Assembly (NCBI RefSeq): GCF_914767665.1
Contig: NC_059504.1
Coordinates: 2,854,501 to 2,918,500, forward strand
DNA from: Harmonia axyridis
Lineage: Eukaryota; Arthropoda; Insecta; Coleoptera; Coccinellidae
Reading direction: 5' to 3'
DNA length: 64,000 nucleotides
Shown here: in pieces, positions 47,647 to 60,100 of the stretch
Layout of the letters: every line of letters starts with the position of its first letter
Position numbering within the stretch: position 1 is the first letter of the stretch
Notes under the pieces: generated by a model
The model's database searches: none
The model's input: the letters and a program-made list of their open reading frames with translations, nothing else
Told to the model about the DNA's origin: nothing
Translations under genes and position numbers: made by a program

Positions 47647-50600
47647 ATGAAGACACCAATTTTAGTTCAGTTAGTTTACTGTGTGCTGGTAGCAAGAGGA
47701 AATGATAAGGTTTTGGATTATAAATTCGAAAAGGATATTGAGGGTCCTTATAATTTCAGGTGAGTCTTTCCAAAAGATTTTAATTTTTTTTTTGATTATC
47801 CCCCACAATTAAAAAAAAATCATTCATTCACAATAAAACATTAAGAAAGCTGCGCTCGATCATTTAAGCGCCATTTACGCCGTTGGTCTCCAAGAGTGCA
47901 TTTGGCGTATGAATTTTTAGCGCTCAAAAGCCTGACTTCGTAATTGTTCTTTCTAATTTTTTTTTTCGATATTCTTCATGAATTTTTATTGTTTTCATCG
48001 CCACTCTTAACACGAAGCTTGAAATTGCTATTTTATATATCAGTGTTCATGTTTTTCCGATATTTTTCTTGTTGTCCTATCATCCTAACAATTTATGTAT
48101 AGAAACAATTTTTATCGTCTGTAAGAAATTTTCATTTTCTTTGAATATATTTTATGATATTCGGGTCATTCCATTTGAGAAAACGCACTTTTTATCATTT
48201 TAGTATGTTTCGTTGAAGCCAGTGATTTTGAACAACCCTGTATGATTAGGGACCGTATTTTATTACATATTAGTAATCTATACCCGAAATTTAAGATCTC
48301 TAGGTTTCCAAGTACCTAGAGATTCATCAAGCCAAGTAGTTTGACATTTTAACCAAATACTGGACTTGAAAATCAAGCTCGTGAAAAATTACATCCTTGA
48401 GCTTGACTTGACTTGATTTTAGATATTTACTGCTTGACTTGATATCAAGCTTGATATGCACGTGTCGCACGGCATATATTTCTGCAATCTCGTGCGCGCT
48501 TAGACTAATAAGGGGATTCCTCGAGCGCCGAGAGACTGAAGCATTCGCCAGTGTGACATTAATTATAGTTTCCTCACATTTCTATGAAATCTTTTGGTAG
48601 ACTTTGGTAGTTTGAGAAATATCTTTCTCTAATTCTGTGGTTATTCCGTTCATTCTTCCACATCTTGTAGAACAAAATCGTGCGAGAATATATCAGAAAC
48701 GCACAGTTTTCATGGTTATATTTTATTATTCTATGTTGGTACTCCGAACTTTCCGCCACGGCTTTATCTGTCAATGCATCAATTTGCCTTAAAGAAATCA
48801 GTTCTGCCAACCAACATTTTTCAATGCAAAAATCACTAAATTATATTTATGGAAATATTTCATTAATTTCAATGAAAATGCAATGAATTAGAGAAAATAA
48901 TGTATAATACTCGTACAGAAGGCTCATTCTACCACTCGTTCATTCCAAAACTCGCCACTTCGTGGCTCGTTTTTGAATTTTGAACTCGTGGAAGAATATC
49001 AATGCCTTCTGCACTTGTATTATAAATAACTATTCCAAACTTGGCCAAAATGCCCAAGGATTTTTTATTGACGCCTGCATCTTCAGCTCCTGGTGAAAGA
49101 CAATTTACCAGAGCTTCTCTTACAAAAACTCACAATAGGTTAGGCGACAAATCTATAAGATGCCTCAAGGTTTCTCAATATTAAGAAACTTAATTTTTTT
49201 ATTTCGTTATGATTTATAGCGATTTAATTTATGTTTTTATTTCAATAGAGTTGATATTTTCGGTTCTTTCATACAATAAGTTTAATAAATAAAAGTGTTT
49301 ATTGCAAGGTTCCTTCCCATTTCATAATTTTTTTATTGATGTGACACTACACAATAAGACTGCTAAAAACCAAGAAGCTTGATATGATTCAATTACTTGA
49401 TGAATAAATACTTGACTTGACTTGAGATTGAAAAACTACTGCTTGACTTGAATTCAAATCAAGCTGAAGCCAAGTAGCTTGAAAATCAAGCCAAGCCGTG
49501 AATCCCTAGGTACCGAAGTGGTAAATCAAAAAAGTAATTATATACAGGGTGTTTCATTTGAAATATCGAAGTTCTTATTACTTTTTGAGCAGCACTGAAA
49601 ATATTTTAGATGTAGCAAAAAACGAAATTTTGAATAAAATCATACAATTCTCCGTAAAAGGCCAGTGTTGTTTGTTATCTATCGGATATTATATTCAAAT
49701 CGGCAATATTGTAAATGAGGATTTGATGTTTCACCCTTAATTGTGAATTATAAAGCAATTTTCAAATTTCCAGATTTTCCACAACTAATGGACATCAGCG
49801 TGAAGAAATAGCAGAGCTTCTTCACGAAGGAACTGAATTCGAATCCATATTCCTCAGAGGTTCATACCAATACCTTGGAGCTGATGGCAAAACTTATACT
49901 GTCAAGTATAGAGCTGACGATAATGGTTTTCATCCTGAAGGAGATCACTTTGAGGTACCTCCATTTGTACCATGGCCTTCCAAAATCGATGTGAGGTATA
50001 ATGAAGGCGAACTGAAAGACTCAGGAAGCATGACAAGTCCATCCAAACCATTTTCAGTCAACCCAATTAAATTTTTGACAACACAACGTCCTCCCAAATT
50101 TGTATACACTCCGATTGAAGCTTCAGCAATCCCAAGCAATTCTTTCACCTCAACAAAAGCTCCTAAAAGCAAAGGAGTCTTTAGAGGGCGACAATCAAAA
50201 AGTTTTAAAGGCTTTTCACCAAAAGATAAACTTATTCCTCAAGAATATATTCCTACATCAACTCGTAAACCTCTTACAAAAGGTGATGTAGTGGGTTCTT
50301 CTACAGCAAAGAATTCAAAATTCTCTTCAGTTCCAACAGTTACTAGAGAATATATTCCAACTTCCACTACACCTCCAAGTGTCAAAGGTGACATTGTTGG
50401 ATCACCACAGGTACTTGAGTATACCAAAAACTCATCTAATCTAAGAAAAATGTCGAAATATTCATTTGGAACTGGCCTAAAGGCTTCTTCACAAACACTT
50501 TTGAGTACAAATAACAACTTTTCAAGAAATGAAATACATCCTACTATTATATACGAAGGAAGACCACATGATGGTTCTTCCTCTATTGAAGATAGTTTCA

Positions 50601-50722
50601 GCGTTTCTATTCCAGAAAATCCAAAATTTGGCTCGCGAACGAAACCAAGAAAAAAAGTGAGTAATTTTGTAACGACTGAATATCCCAGTATTCGAGGTCG
50701 TGTGAAAAATCTTTCAAATTGA
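47647..50722 (+). CDS. RR cuticle protein with long repeated Ser/Thr/Pro tail (2 exons)
   Basis: Secreted, predicted chitin-binding protein of 353 residues. Exons 47647-47759 and 49774-50722 join in phase 2; donor GTGAGT, acceptor TTTCCAG. Residues 1-18 (MKTPILVQLVYCVLVARG) look like a signal peptide. The RR domain spans about 35-100: GPYNFRFSTTNGHQREEIAE, GSYQYLGADGKTYTVKYRAD, DNGFHPEGDHFEVPP. The remaining 250 residues are rich in S, T, P and K with an internal repeat: EYIPTSTRKPLTKGDVVGS recurs about 40 residues on as EYIPTSTTPPSVKGDIVGS. The tail is basic and probably disordered and lacks the ISSAALASLSG end. The first intron (2.0 kb) holds hairpin and CTTGA-rich repeats. AATAAA at 50818. 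Confidence 0.9.
48311..49507. mobile_element. 1.2-kb inverted-repeat element in intron, CTTGA-rich
   Basis: The left end GTACCTAGAGATTCATCAAG then CCAAGTAG and AAAATCAAGCT is matched in reverse by CTTGAAAATCAAGCCAAG then GAATCCCTAGGTACC at about 49475-49509. Both ends are rich in CTTGA repeats. The interior contains a hairpin element (48904-49025) but no transposase. It fits a non-autonomous element carrying a nested insertion. Confidence 0.6.
48904..49025. repeat. Hairpin element AATACTCG..GCAGAAGGC, copy 2
   Basis: Left arm AATACTCGTACAGAAGGCTC through CCAAAACTCGCCAC, loop TTC, and right arm GTGGCTCGTTTTTGAATTTT back to GCCTTCTGCACTTGTATT. It shares the preceding GAATTAGAGAAAATAAT-like flank with copy 1 (GAAATAGAGAAAATATC). 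Confidence 0.75.
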
Positions 50723-50817
50723 AATTTAGGATGATGAAAAGACAATGAATTTATAGAATTATTATATTTTTATACCTCTATATTTCAGCTGAGCTGAAAA
50801 AACAATTATATTTTTTT

Positions 50818-50823
50818 AATAAA
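50818..50823 (+). terminator. Polyadenylation signal of long-tailed RR gene
   Basis: AATAAA after a T-rich run, 96 bases downstream of the stop codon. Confidence 0.55.
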
Positions 50824-51202
50824 AATGATCAAAGTTCTAACTTGTTTGATTGTATAAAACCTGATTTCTTATGTGAACAAGAACAACTGTCCCTGATTGA
50901 AGTGTGACGAGGTTTATATTGGACAGACTCCTCAACAACTGAAGAAGAGGATCACTCAACATAAATTGAAAGAGGTATGATCCCTTTCAGAAAAAATTAG
51001 TAATAGGAATAGCCGAATTATTCCATGAATTATATAGAAAACATATCAAGAACATAAGTCTCAGTTCATTGAATTAAACCAATTCAGTGATAATAAATTG
51101 ACAGGCTGTGAATTTTAAACTTTCCAGTTTCAATACCATAACTTGACACAAAATGTCTCTGTAACTTCAAAACCAATTGGATTCTGCATAAAAGCGCTTG
51201 TA

Positions 51203-52089
51203 AAGGGTGTTTTTTTTAGAGCTATAGAACTTTAAATTGCAATAAAACAACGATGGATTATTCGATTGACATGAATTTTATTATCCGCAAGATAATCTTG
51301 TGGCATTACATTTTAAATATGATTTCTGGCATATGACCGTCACGGCTGGCTCGGATGTAGTCCAATCTGGACGTCCAATTTTCGATGACTTTTTCCAACA
51401 TTTGTGGCCGTATATCGGCAATAACACGGCGAATGTTGTCTTCCAAATGGTCAAGGGTTTGTGGCTTATCCGCATAGACCAATGACTTCACATAGCCCCA
51501 CAAAAAGTAGCCTAGCAGTGTTGAACCACAAGATCCTGGAGGCAAATTCACAGGTCCAAAACGAGAAATTAGGCGGTCACCAAACGTGTCTTTCAATAAA
51601 TCGATTGTGGCACGAGCTGCGTGACTTGTTGCGCCGTCTTGTTGGAACCACAGCTCCTGGACATCATGGTTGTTCAATTCAAGAATGAAAAAGTTAGTAA
51701 TCATGGCTCTATACCGATCACCATTGACTGTAATGTTCTGGCCATCACCGTTTTTGAAGAAGTACGGACCAATGACTCCACCAGCCCATAAAGCGCACCA
51801 AACAGTCAGTTTTTCAGGATGTAACGGTGTTTCGACATACACTTGAGGATTAGCTTCACTCCAAATGCGGCAGTTTTGTTTGTTGACGTAGCCATTCAAC
51901 CAGAAGTGCACTTCATCGCTAAACAAAATAAAATGGACGTAGTGCGCGATAGGTATTCCGCACAGAACCATTATTTTCGAAATAAAATTGCACTATTTGC
52001 AAGTGTTGTTCAGGCGTGAGTCTATTCATGATCAATTGCCAAACCAAACTGAGAATAAATCACTAGATAGCTGTTAAATCGGTCGCCAT
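51203..52089 (-). mobile_element. DD41D-type mariner deletion derivative, copy 5, truncated
   Basis: Minus-strand copy whose 3' transposon end is intact (AAAGGGTGTTTTTTTTAGAG on the plus strand) but whose other end stops at GGTCGCCAT, about 45 bases short of the terminus, where it meets a dispersed repeat. The catalytic fragment is open for 221 codons (51306-51971) with SDEVHF and QQDGATSHAA, but the third-aspartate motif reads GSTLLGYFLWG, so that residue is replaced by glycine. Same internal deletion as the others. Confidence 0.88.
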
Positions 52090-54202
52090 AGAATGCTTTT
52101 ATCTCATGTTTATAGAAACAGTAATAAAGAAGTTATGAGAACTTTTCATTTCACGTCATTTTCTAATTTTCTCTCATAACTTGAAAACAGTTCAACTTAT
52201 AAGATGAAAAACCGAACCGAAAATGTGTCATTCATTCTTTTCTAGCAAAAAGGGATTCTGAGATCTATTCACTAGACAACGACATATCTCTAGTTAATAT
52301 TTTTCAATTCCCAAAATAGAAACTAACACTTTGATTAACTCTGACTTGACTTTTCATTAATACATATTCTATTGATTTCACATCTTCACTAAATATTTGT
52401 CAGACAATTAGGAAAACATGTGAAATGGGACAAATTTGAAATGACAACTATAATTTATACTTACTATTTGAATATAAAACCAAAATACGCTCAGCAATGA
52501 ATCTTGGGTTCTCTAATTTGTCATTAGTTATTTCACAACAGAGTTTATGTGGCTATGATTGCAAAAGTTATGTTATCAATAAAAATGTCATATGACTCTC
52601 CAATTTGATATGCGGCTATATTATTCATGATATATATTATTCATCAACCTAACCATATGAGAGTTGAAGGTCAATCTTAGAATTTACGAGAGAATATTTT
52701 GAATTATTTCTTGAGATATGGAACATGACAATGAAAACGAAGATATTAATATAGATGTAGTAGTGTACCGATAAACTACGATATGAAATTGTTAATTCAC
52801 TTATTCCATCGAAGGAATGTAGGTACCTCTTTTGTGTTTCAATTTTCAGTAACTTTTGAGCTTTTTTTTAAATTGGCACTTTTTAGGGATTAATTAAAAT
52901 TCGAAACTTACTGCTAGATCAATCTATCACCAATAACTTCTTGATCCATATAAAAATAAACTTCATTTATAAGCAGAATGAACCCTCCTTTCTAGACTCA
53001 TTGAAAAGTATAAATGATCTTGCAGTTTCTCATTTATTTATTACAGTGCAAATGACTAAAGAATATTTCGAGTTACAGAACTGGTTTTGCAATCGTTATT
53101 CTCGAGATTTTTTGGACAACTACTCTACTGAACGAGGGTAACTGAAGTTCAATTACATCTTTTTTGCAGGATCGTCTCAAGTATTCTTTTCAAATTTTCA
53201 ATGTCAAAGGATCTGCAGCAGATAAATGGAGAATTTTTTTTTTATTATGTTGAATATGAATTTCTGAACAAGAAAGTCTATGGGTCAAACTCAATCCTAT
53301 GACTAGTTTTCGAGATACAGTGTGTCTAAGTTGGAAAATGGCATTTCTCCAAAGTAACATTTCTCACAGGAAAACGTCTTGAATTAATAGTATATTATAT
53401 TCAACGAGTGGTAAGCTAGGCCATAACTCACGCAGATCAAGTTTGCGACAAGATTTGACCCGTATTGCATTTCCTTGCTTTGACTTCTCTATGATCCAAC
53501 TAATAAACAACTTTTTTCAAATTTGAATTTCTTGTGGACACTTGTTTTATTTATTTTTTTTATAATCATATTATGTCGAAGTAAGAAAGATTAAAAGATG
53601 AAAGAATAATCAAGGCATGATAATAAGGAAGTTGGTATATATTAAAAAATATTATAATAATATAATAATTTCTCATGAATTAATGATTTGCTAATGAATT
53701 GAGGACGTAGCTGATATCCAATTAATTATTCAATGGATAAAATGGAATTGACATGCGTGATAATCCTATTAAATTTGAAATATTCTGGGAAAGCACGTGG
53801 AAAACAGTGTAAATTCTATTAATTTGTGTATAACTTTCTTCTATCTGAGATATATCAACTTTTTCGAGTTTTTGTGAAAAAAATAAGTCTCAGATCTCAA
53901 AAATTTTTTCGAATTTTTTGATCAATCTATTGAATTTGAACTATTTTCCATTCGTTCCAATTTTGTTTCTTCTTATTCAAAAATAAAGAACTGTGAATTT
54001 TCATTTTACATGACCTTTCACAATAATTATTGAATATAATGAATAAAAAACAGTGTATACCTACTTTTCCTATAGAAACGCCACCCCTAGTTCAGACCTG
54101 TGCCATTTCGATTGAAAAAATCCTATCATAATCGCATACAAGTTTACTTGGTGAGCATCTCGAAGGAACTACCTCAGTTCAGTCGTCTCTACCAAAGTCA
54201 AC
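52090..54202. other. Intergenic DNA with dispersed repeat fragments
   Basis: 52093-52200 is the second copy of the AGTTATGAGAA repeat seen at 25530. Around 53265-53335 a block with TTTTCGAGATACAGTGTGTC recurs in diverged form near 58230. No supported exon; a 66-codon frame at 52941-53141 has no recognisable features. Confidence 0.45.
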
Positions 54203-55678
54203 ATGATCAAAATAATCTTCATCACACTTCTGGTCATCTCCACCATCCTCTCAGTAAAATCTGCAACTATAGATGCTCCCGAATTGAACAAAGGTTTAAT
54301 ACAGTGAGTACATTCTTTTTTAACCTTTCACACAAGAAGCACCTGGTATATAAGTACCGAAAATTTTTCAGTACTGTAGGAAAATTATGAATAATTCGTG
54401 AAAAAAAAATCTTAGCGCCTCAACTCATCGTTAATATTGTCAATTTAACTAATAAAGAATGTTACGCGTTACTTCATGAGCACACACAAAACTATTGTAT
54501 TTTTGTCCACCCTGTACCAATTGGAATCAACATGTGATACATTTTTGGAATCAGCTCAGCTAGAGTAATCCGAAAATTGAGACAGAATGGGGCTGACGTC
54601 ATTACTCGGAAGTAATTCACCTTGTATATTAGATTATTATTTTAAAATACGGTAAATTAAAAAAAAAATCGACGTGTTTCAGGATTATTTCTTAAAATGT
54701 TCTGTTTAGCTAAAAATGAATTTGTTCCATACTTTACGGACACAGTGTATTACCATCTCAATTACCATCAAAATGATACTACTGAATCACCAAATTTTGT
54801 GATTTCACTCATCCCTGAAAAAATTTCAATTTCAAGAACAGGTACCTATCAAATATTGGAAATATTGCATAAATCTGAAACCATGCAGCTTCTTCACTCT
54901 TTAAAATGTATGATTCTTAGTATAGTTTGAGTTATTAAATTTTTGTACGAATTTTAATCAGATTTTTGAGGAGTTTTCTCTCAGATAAAAGAGTAAGAAA
55001 TTTTCGTGTGATCTCGAGGTCAAAGCAAAAAGACGCAGTATTTATTTTTTCAAACACTTGAAATTTTAAATTCAACCAATGGCTGATTTCATCTGAAATA
55101 CAAATACAAAATGCCTCTCTCATGATTTGGAGCCAATATAAAATAGCATTATGCCGAAAAGACAATACTAGAACCTTGCAAGTAAGATTTTTTCATTTTT
55201 ATGCCATCAAAAAAATTTATAGATGATATTGTGTTGACAGTATTCTTCCATTCTATATTCCCAAGGCGAGTAATAGACCAGTTAATTTTGATTTCAAACT
55301 GTGAGCAAAGTGAACAAACGATCTTGGCTCAGAATCAGTGATTTCCTTATTTCATAAGATACCTACATATGATCTGCTTTCTGAAATCTTATTTTTCCGA
55401 AAAAAAAATCAGGGGTCAATGAATATTTTTTCTCTTATATTCTTATAGTTCTAGAGATGCTTTCAGTGAGCCTCAAATTTGGAAAACCCTGAACTTAAGA
55501 AGGATTTTATTTCCGTCAATAACATAATAATTTTATTTAAAGGGATGCTTCAATTGCTCCAGATGCAAACCCGACATCTTCAGGTTCAATAGAAACCACT
55601 AGTGAAGCTGAAATGGAAAATGAAGACATTCCAGTAGGGATCAGCTCAGCAGCACTGGCTTCTCTAGGAGGAAAATGA
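54203..55678 (+). CDS. Small secreted protein with cuticle-cluster tail but no RR domain
   Basis: Exons 54203-54303 and 55543-55678 join in frame to 78 residues; donor GTGAGT, acceptor TTTAAAG. Residues 1-21 (MIKIIFITLLVISTILSVKS) form a clear signal peptide. The signal exon ends in phase 2, as in the RR-1 neighbours. The second exon encodes an acidic, Ser/Thr-rich stretch and ends GISSAALASLGGK, nearly identical to the tail of four RR-1 genes or exons nearby. No RR chitin-binding domain is present in the joined product. In the 1.2-kb intron a 77-codon frame (54697-54930) contains YYHLNYHQNDTTESP and ISISRTGTYQ, loosely like the start and middle of an RR domain, so it may be a decayed RR exon. 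Function is unknown; probably extracellular in cuticle. Confidence 0.72.
55360..55495. repeat. Fold-back family fragment beside exon 2
   Basis: TATGATCTGCTTTCTGAAAT, then CGAAAAAAAAATCAGGGGTC and TCTAGAGATGCTTTCAG, match one arm of the 2821-3519 element in order. It ends about 50 bases before the second exon of the RR-less gene. Confidence 0.65.
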
Positions 55679-56534
55679 GTGTTAAGAAAGGAAATGTTTG
55701 AATGGATTAATTACAAATAATTATAGTATTGAAATCGGTTTTCAATATAAATATTCAAATTAATGTTTTTATTTCTGTCCACCCCAGTTGTGAGCAAATA
55801 TCTTCACTTCTCGAAGTAGGAATGTCAGAATAGGTATAGCAAATTGTTACAAATCAAGATAAATTCTATTGAAAGAAATTGAATGCCCGAAATACGATTT
55901 TCGAAAAATGGAAAACATATTTCACGAACAATATTTACAATTTTTCAACAAATTTCATTTTCATACTGCTTCACAACAGTAATTAACAAGAAATTTCATT
56001 TTATATTGACAAGGTAGGTATTTGATTTCTTTGAAATTGCGTGATTCAGTTATTATTATGTACAATATTAAATATGCAATAATTAAAATATACATATAAA
56101 TATGGTAGATATGAATATGAAGTCAACTCGATTATGTATATCAAAAATACAAAAAAATCAAAAGAAGAATAACACATCGTGATAATTTTATTGCACTACA
56201 AAAATGAACAAATGGTTTTATTGAATATAATAAAATTAAGTTAAGTTTTATGCATGAATGTTGCAAAAATTATTTATTGATTCGATCCGATTTAGATGAT
56301 TGTGTTTGTTATATTGTGGTAAATAATTTACTTTGAGAAATTATTTAGGATTCAATAAGGAACAATTGTCGCTATTCTTCTGTTCTATATTTGAATTTTT
56401 GGGGTTGTAACATTACCTCGTAGAGAGATGTGTTTTTCCAAGAATATACATGCTTTACGCGAATCTATATACCTGAAGAGAGGAACTAATTTTCTTTCAG
56501 TTTTTCATTAGGTACAACATTTGAGAATTTTTGA
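55679..56534. other. Convergent intergenic region
   Basis: Lies between the 3' ends of the plus-strand RR-less gene and the minus-strand RR-1 gene. TTTATT at 56273-56278 could be the minus-strand AATAAA. No other feature. Confidence 0.45.
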
Positions 56535-58563
56535 TCACCCACTCAATGAAGCTAATGCAGCAGAAGAAATTCCCTTTCTTCCATATTCCTTTTCTGAAAA
56601 AGCGACCCCTGAAGAAACTGCAAAAATGGCTGCCTTTTTAAGCGAAAATCCATTTTCATCCGATTCATAGTTCACTTCATGATACTCTCCTTTTTCATCT
56701 AAGTAAGAATATGTGCCAGTAACTCTTAAAATGAGATCGTCATCTGCACTACCATTTTTGAAGTACACTCCAGTTTCTCTTCTTGTTATACCATTGCTTG
56801 TTGAATATCTAAAATATAGAATGAATAATTATTTTTTGAAATACAAGTGCAGAAGGCATTCATCCTTCTAGGAGTTCAAAATTCAATTGAATGAACGAGT
56901 GTTAGAATCAGCCTTCTGTTTTCTAAATTATCAATACCTTCAGAAGAAAAAAATTATCTTAGATTTTTCTTCTACAACTTAATTTAAAAATCTTTTAAAA
57001 CCGTATCTGTATTTCCATAAAAATAATATTTTATTGACAAATAATTGAAGGGAAAAAGGGAATTATAAACTTCAGATTCCTGAACTGAAAAAGACCTGTA
57101 ATTTCTTTTTTGGATTTGCCACCGTTTCTGAATTGATTATATTTCAAAGGAAGTAACTGAAAGGGATGTGAATAAAAAAAAATTATGGTATTGGCTGAAA
57201 TTAACTTAATCAACTAAACATAATTTAAATTCAACTTAAATTTAAGCTCCTCCTGAATTTTGGACATATTATGGACAAACACTCGGATATCAACACAAGT
57301 GGTCTAAGAACTAAGGACCAATTAAATTAATGAATAAGTCACTTCTAGAATCTAGAATGAAGAAATAAACCACATCATTCAACCACTAAAAATAAAAATA
57401 TTGAAAAAAAATATCTTTTGCTACGTTTTCTAAGGTATCTAATTAGAAACTAATAGTTAAGTAGTATCTTGTTTACAGTTTTTGTTGAAAATTTAGTCGT
57501 TCCGAAATAAATCACAAGAATTTTTTTAACTTATTTTGGTGTAAACAAATTTAAAATCCACCCGGCACATATGAAGAAATCTTCGAATTCTTTACCTCCA
57601 AAATATTGGAATGGATGCTGACAATTGAATTAACTTACTCAAAAAAATACCCATTTTCGTTCAATTCGTATGTGGAGCTTGTAATAGTTGCATCAGCATC
57701 ATTTTGGACAGGTGCGGACATCACTATTACACTAGCCATAAGGAATATATAAATCTGAAATAGCAATTAGGTCAATCGATTAGTCAAATCCACCCAAATA
57801 TTCGATATAAGATCAGCCTTGAGTTAAGAATTAAAAAAAACTTTTCCTTTGAATTTGATTTTTTGAAAAAAAAATAAACCTGACAAAAATGCAGCCTAAT
57901 AGAATTGAAAAGGGTAGGTAAGTGATCTAAAAATTATACGGTTATTTTGAAAAAGAATATGTATTGATTTCAAAGAATACAATCAATTGCTGAAAAACTA
58001 TCCGCATTGCTTTTCTATGTTTTGATAATCATTCATCATGACGATTAAAGAGCAAGCCCTCAAAAACTCTTTACATTAGTGCTTTCTTCATGAGCCATCA
58101 GTATGCTTATATTTTTTTTGGAAATTCAAGAATTTATACCGTGTATTCCTGAATTGGAGTAACAAAGGAAAATGAGAGATTCCTTGGATAATTTTAAGAA
58201 AGAAAGTCCTATAAACATAGACCCGCCAAAGCTTTGTTTTCGAAATACAGCGTGTTTCTTGTATTCCTACTTTTTTATGATGACCAGTTTATCGAAGCTT
58301 TATCAATTTTTGCTACACATTGGGTGAATAAGTACCAAAACTTATATATAATATTTTCTTAATATCTTACTAACTGGATCTTTATAATAATTTTTTTGAT
58401 GTTCTTAAGTATTAAGTACTAGAGAATAGTTAGAAATTTTGTTTATACTTTAAAATATAACATTTATGCTCGGCTATATTACATTTATTTGGACTAGAAA
58501 AATATTTGTCAACTAAGTTGACGGTTACTATTAGTAAAATCTCACCTGAATAATATTCTTCAT
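56535..58563 (-). CDS. RR-1 cuticle protein with ISSAALASLSG tail (3 exons, minus)
   Basis: Secreted predicted chitin-binding protein of 135 residues. Exons on the minus strand: 58546-58563 (MKNIIQ), 57639-57754 and 56535-56808; donors GTGAGA and GTAAGT, acceptors TTTCAG and TTTTAG. MKNIIQIYIFLMASVIVMSA is the signal peptide. The RR region runs from ENGYFFEYSTSNGITRRETG through GTYSYLDEKGEYHEVNYESD to ENGFSLKKA; the usual alanine of the Y-x-A-x-E core is serine and the proline-rich end is replaced, so chitin binding may be altered (inference). It ends KGISSAALASLSG. A third hairpin element lies in the intron at 56845-56925, and a mariner derivative lies about 400 bases upstream of the start. 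Confidence 0.9.
56845..56925. repeat. Hairpin element AATACAAG..GCAGAAGGC, copy 3, shortened
   Basis: AATACAAGTGCAGAAGGCAT..GAGTTCAAAATTCAA is followed directly by GAATGAACGAGTG..GCCTTCTG. Both arms are present, but the central CGAGCCAC part of copies 1 and 2 is missing. Lies in an intron of the minus-strand RR-1 gene. Confidence 0.65.
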
Positions 58564-58958
58564 TATCAAATCCGTTTCAATCTATCTAGGAGTAACCCAC
58601 AACCGAACACTACTCTGAAGATGAACAAATAACTGGCCACCTACTAACATTTGGTATAACAAAGTAGTCCTTGATAATTCTTCTTAACATTTGAGATTAT
58701 TCTAGTCCAATGATGGACTACCACTTCCAATTAGTTGAATGACTATCAAAATTACACCATCCATCAGATTAGGTACATCAATTTTGCAACAAATATCTGT
58801 TATTATCTATTGTATTAACGAATTCTATTGATTTGATATTAGTATCACAAAGAAAACTATTCAACAATTTAACTTCTAGGTTATACTGGGATTCAAAGTA
58901 ACTTGTAATGAACTCCCTTTTTCAATCACTGGAAGAAATATGTTACGGAAATAGTATA

Positions 58959-59857
58959 GGGTGTTTTTATCCGAGGTACATAACTTTAAGTTGGCATTAC
59001 CGTTCAAGAAGGCGACCGATTCAACAGCTGTCAAATGATTTATTCTCAGTTTGGTTTGGCAATTCATCATGAATAGACTCACGTCTGAACAACGCTTGCA
59101 AATAGTGCAATTTTATTTCGAAAATAATGGTTCTGTGCGGAATACGTATCGCGCACTACGTAAATTTCATTTTGTTTAGCGATAAAGCGCACTTCTGGTT
59201 GAATGGCTACGTCAACAAACAAAACTGCCGCATTTGGAATGAAGCTTATCCTCAAGTGTATGTCGAAATACCGTTACATCCAGAAAAACTGACTGTTTGG
59301 TGCGCTTTATGGACTGGTGGAATCATTGGTCCGTACTTCTTCAAAAACGATGATGGCCAGAACGTTACAGTCAATGGTGATCGCTATAGAGCCATGATTA
59401 CCAATTTTTTCATTCCTGAATTGAACAAACATGATGTCCAGGAACTGTGGTTCCAACAAGACGGCGCAACATGTCACACATCTCGTGCCACAATCGATTT
59501 ATTGAAAGACACGTTTGGTGACGACCTAATTTCACGTTTTGGACCTGTGAATTGGCCTCCAAGATCTTGTGATTTAACACCGCTAGACTACTTTTTGTGG
59601 GGCTATGTAAAGTCATTGATCTATGCGGATAAGCCACAAACCCTTGACCATTTGGAATACAACATTCGCCGTGTTATTGCCGATATACGGCCACAAATGT
59701 TGGACAAAGTCATCGAAAATTGGACGTCCAGATTTGACTATATCCGAGCCAGCCGTGGCGGTCATATGCCAGAAATCATATTTTAAATGTAATGCCACAA
59801 GATTATCTTGCGGATAAATGAAATTCATGTCAATCGAGTAATCCATCGTTGTTTAAT
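58959..59857 (+). mobile_element. DD41D-type mariner deletion derivative, copy 6
   Basis: The best preserved catalytic part: a 219-codon open frame (59127-59786) with SDKAHF, WFQQDGATCHTS and SCDLTPLDYFLWG; I count 41 residues between the second and third aspartates, which fits the DD41D (rosa/Visitor-type) lineages. The left end begins AGGGTGTTTTTATCCGAGG after TA; the right terminal repeat is missing beyond CATCGTTGTTTAATA. The internal junction (GCGCACTACGTAAATTTCAT) is the same as in the other copies. It cannot encode a DNA-binding domain. Confidence 0.88.
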
Positions 59858-60100
59858 AACCCTAAATTAAACCCCATTACATAGAATTTTTGACAGGAGG
59901 GAAATATTCGGTTATATTTTCATTCAAATGTGTTTGAATGAAACGAATTTTATTTAGTATAGATCAAAAGTAAATAGAGACACAAAAAATAGAACACATT
60001 ACAATAATGAACGATGAAAATATTTTGTAGAATTAAATGAATATTATAATGAAAAAAATAATTTGAAATATATCATATTGTAAATGTATGTTCAGCTTTT

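Noticed and set aside
51306..51971. 221-codon frame as a host gene
   Set aside because: It is the catalytic fragment of mariner derivative copy 5, with transposon ends and no DNA-binding region.
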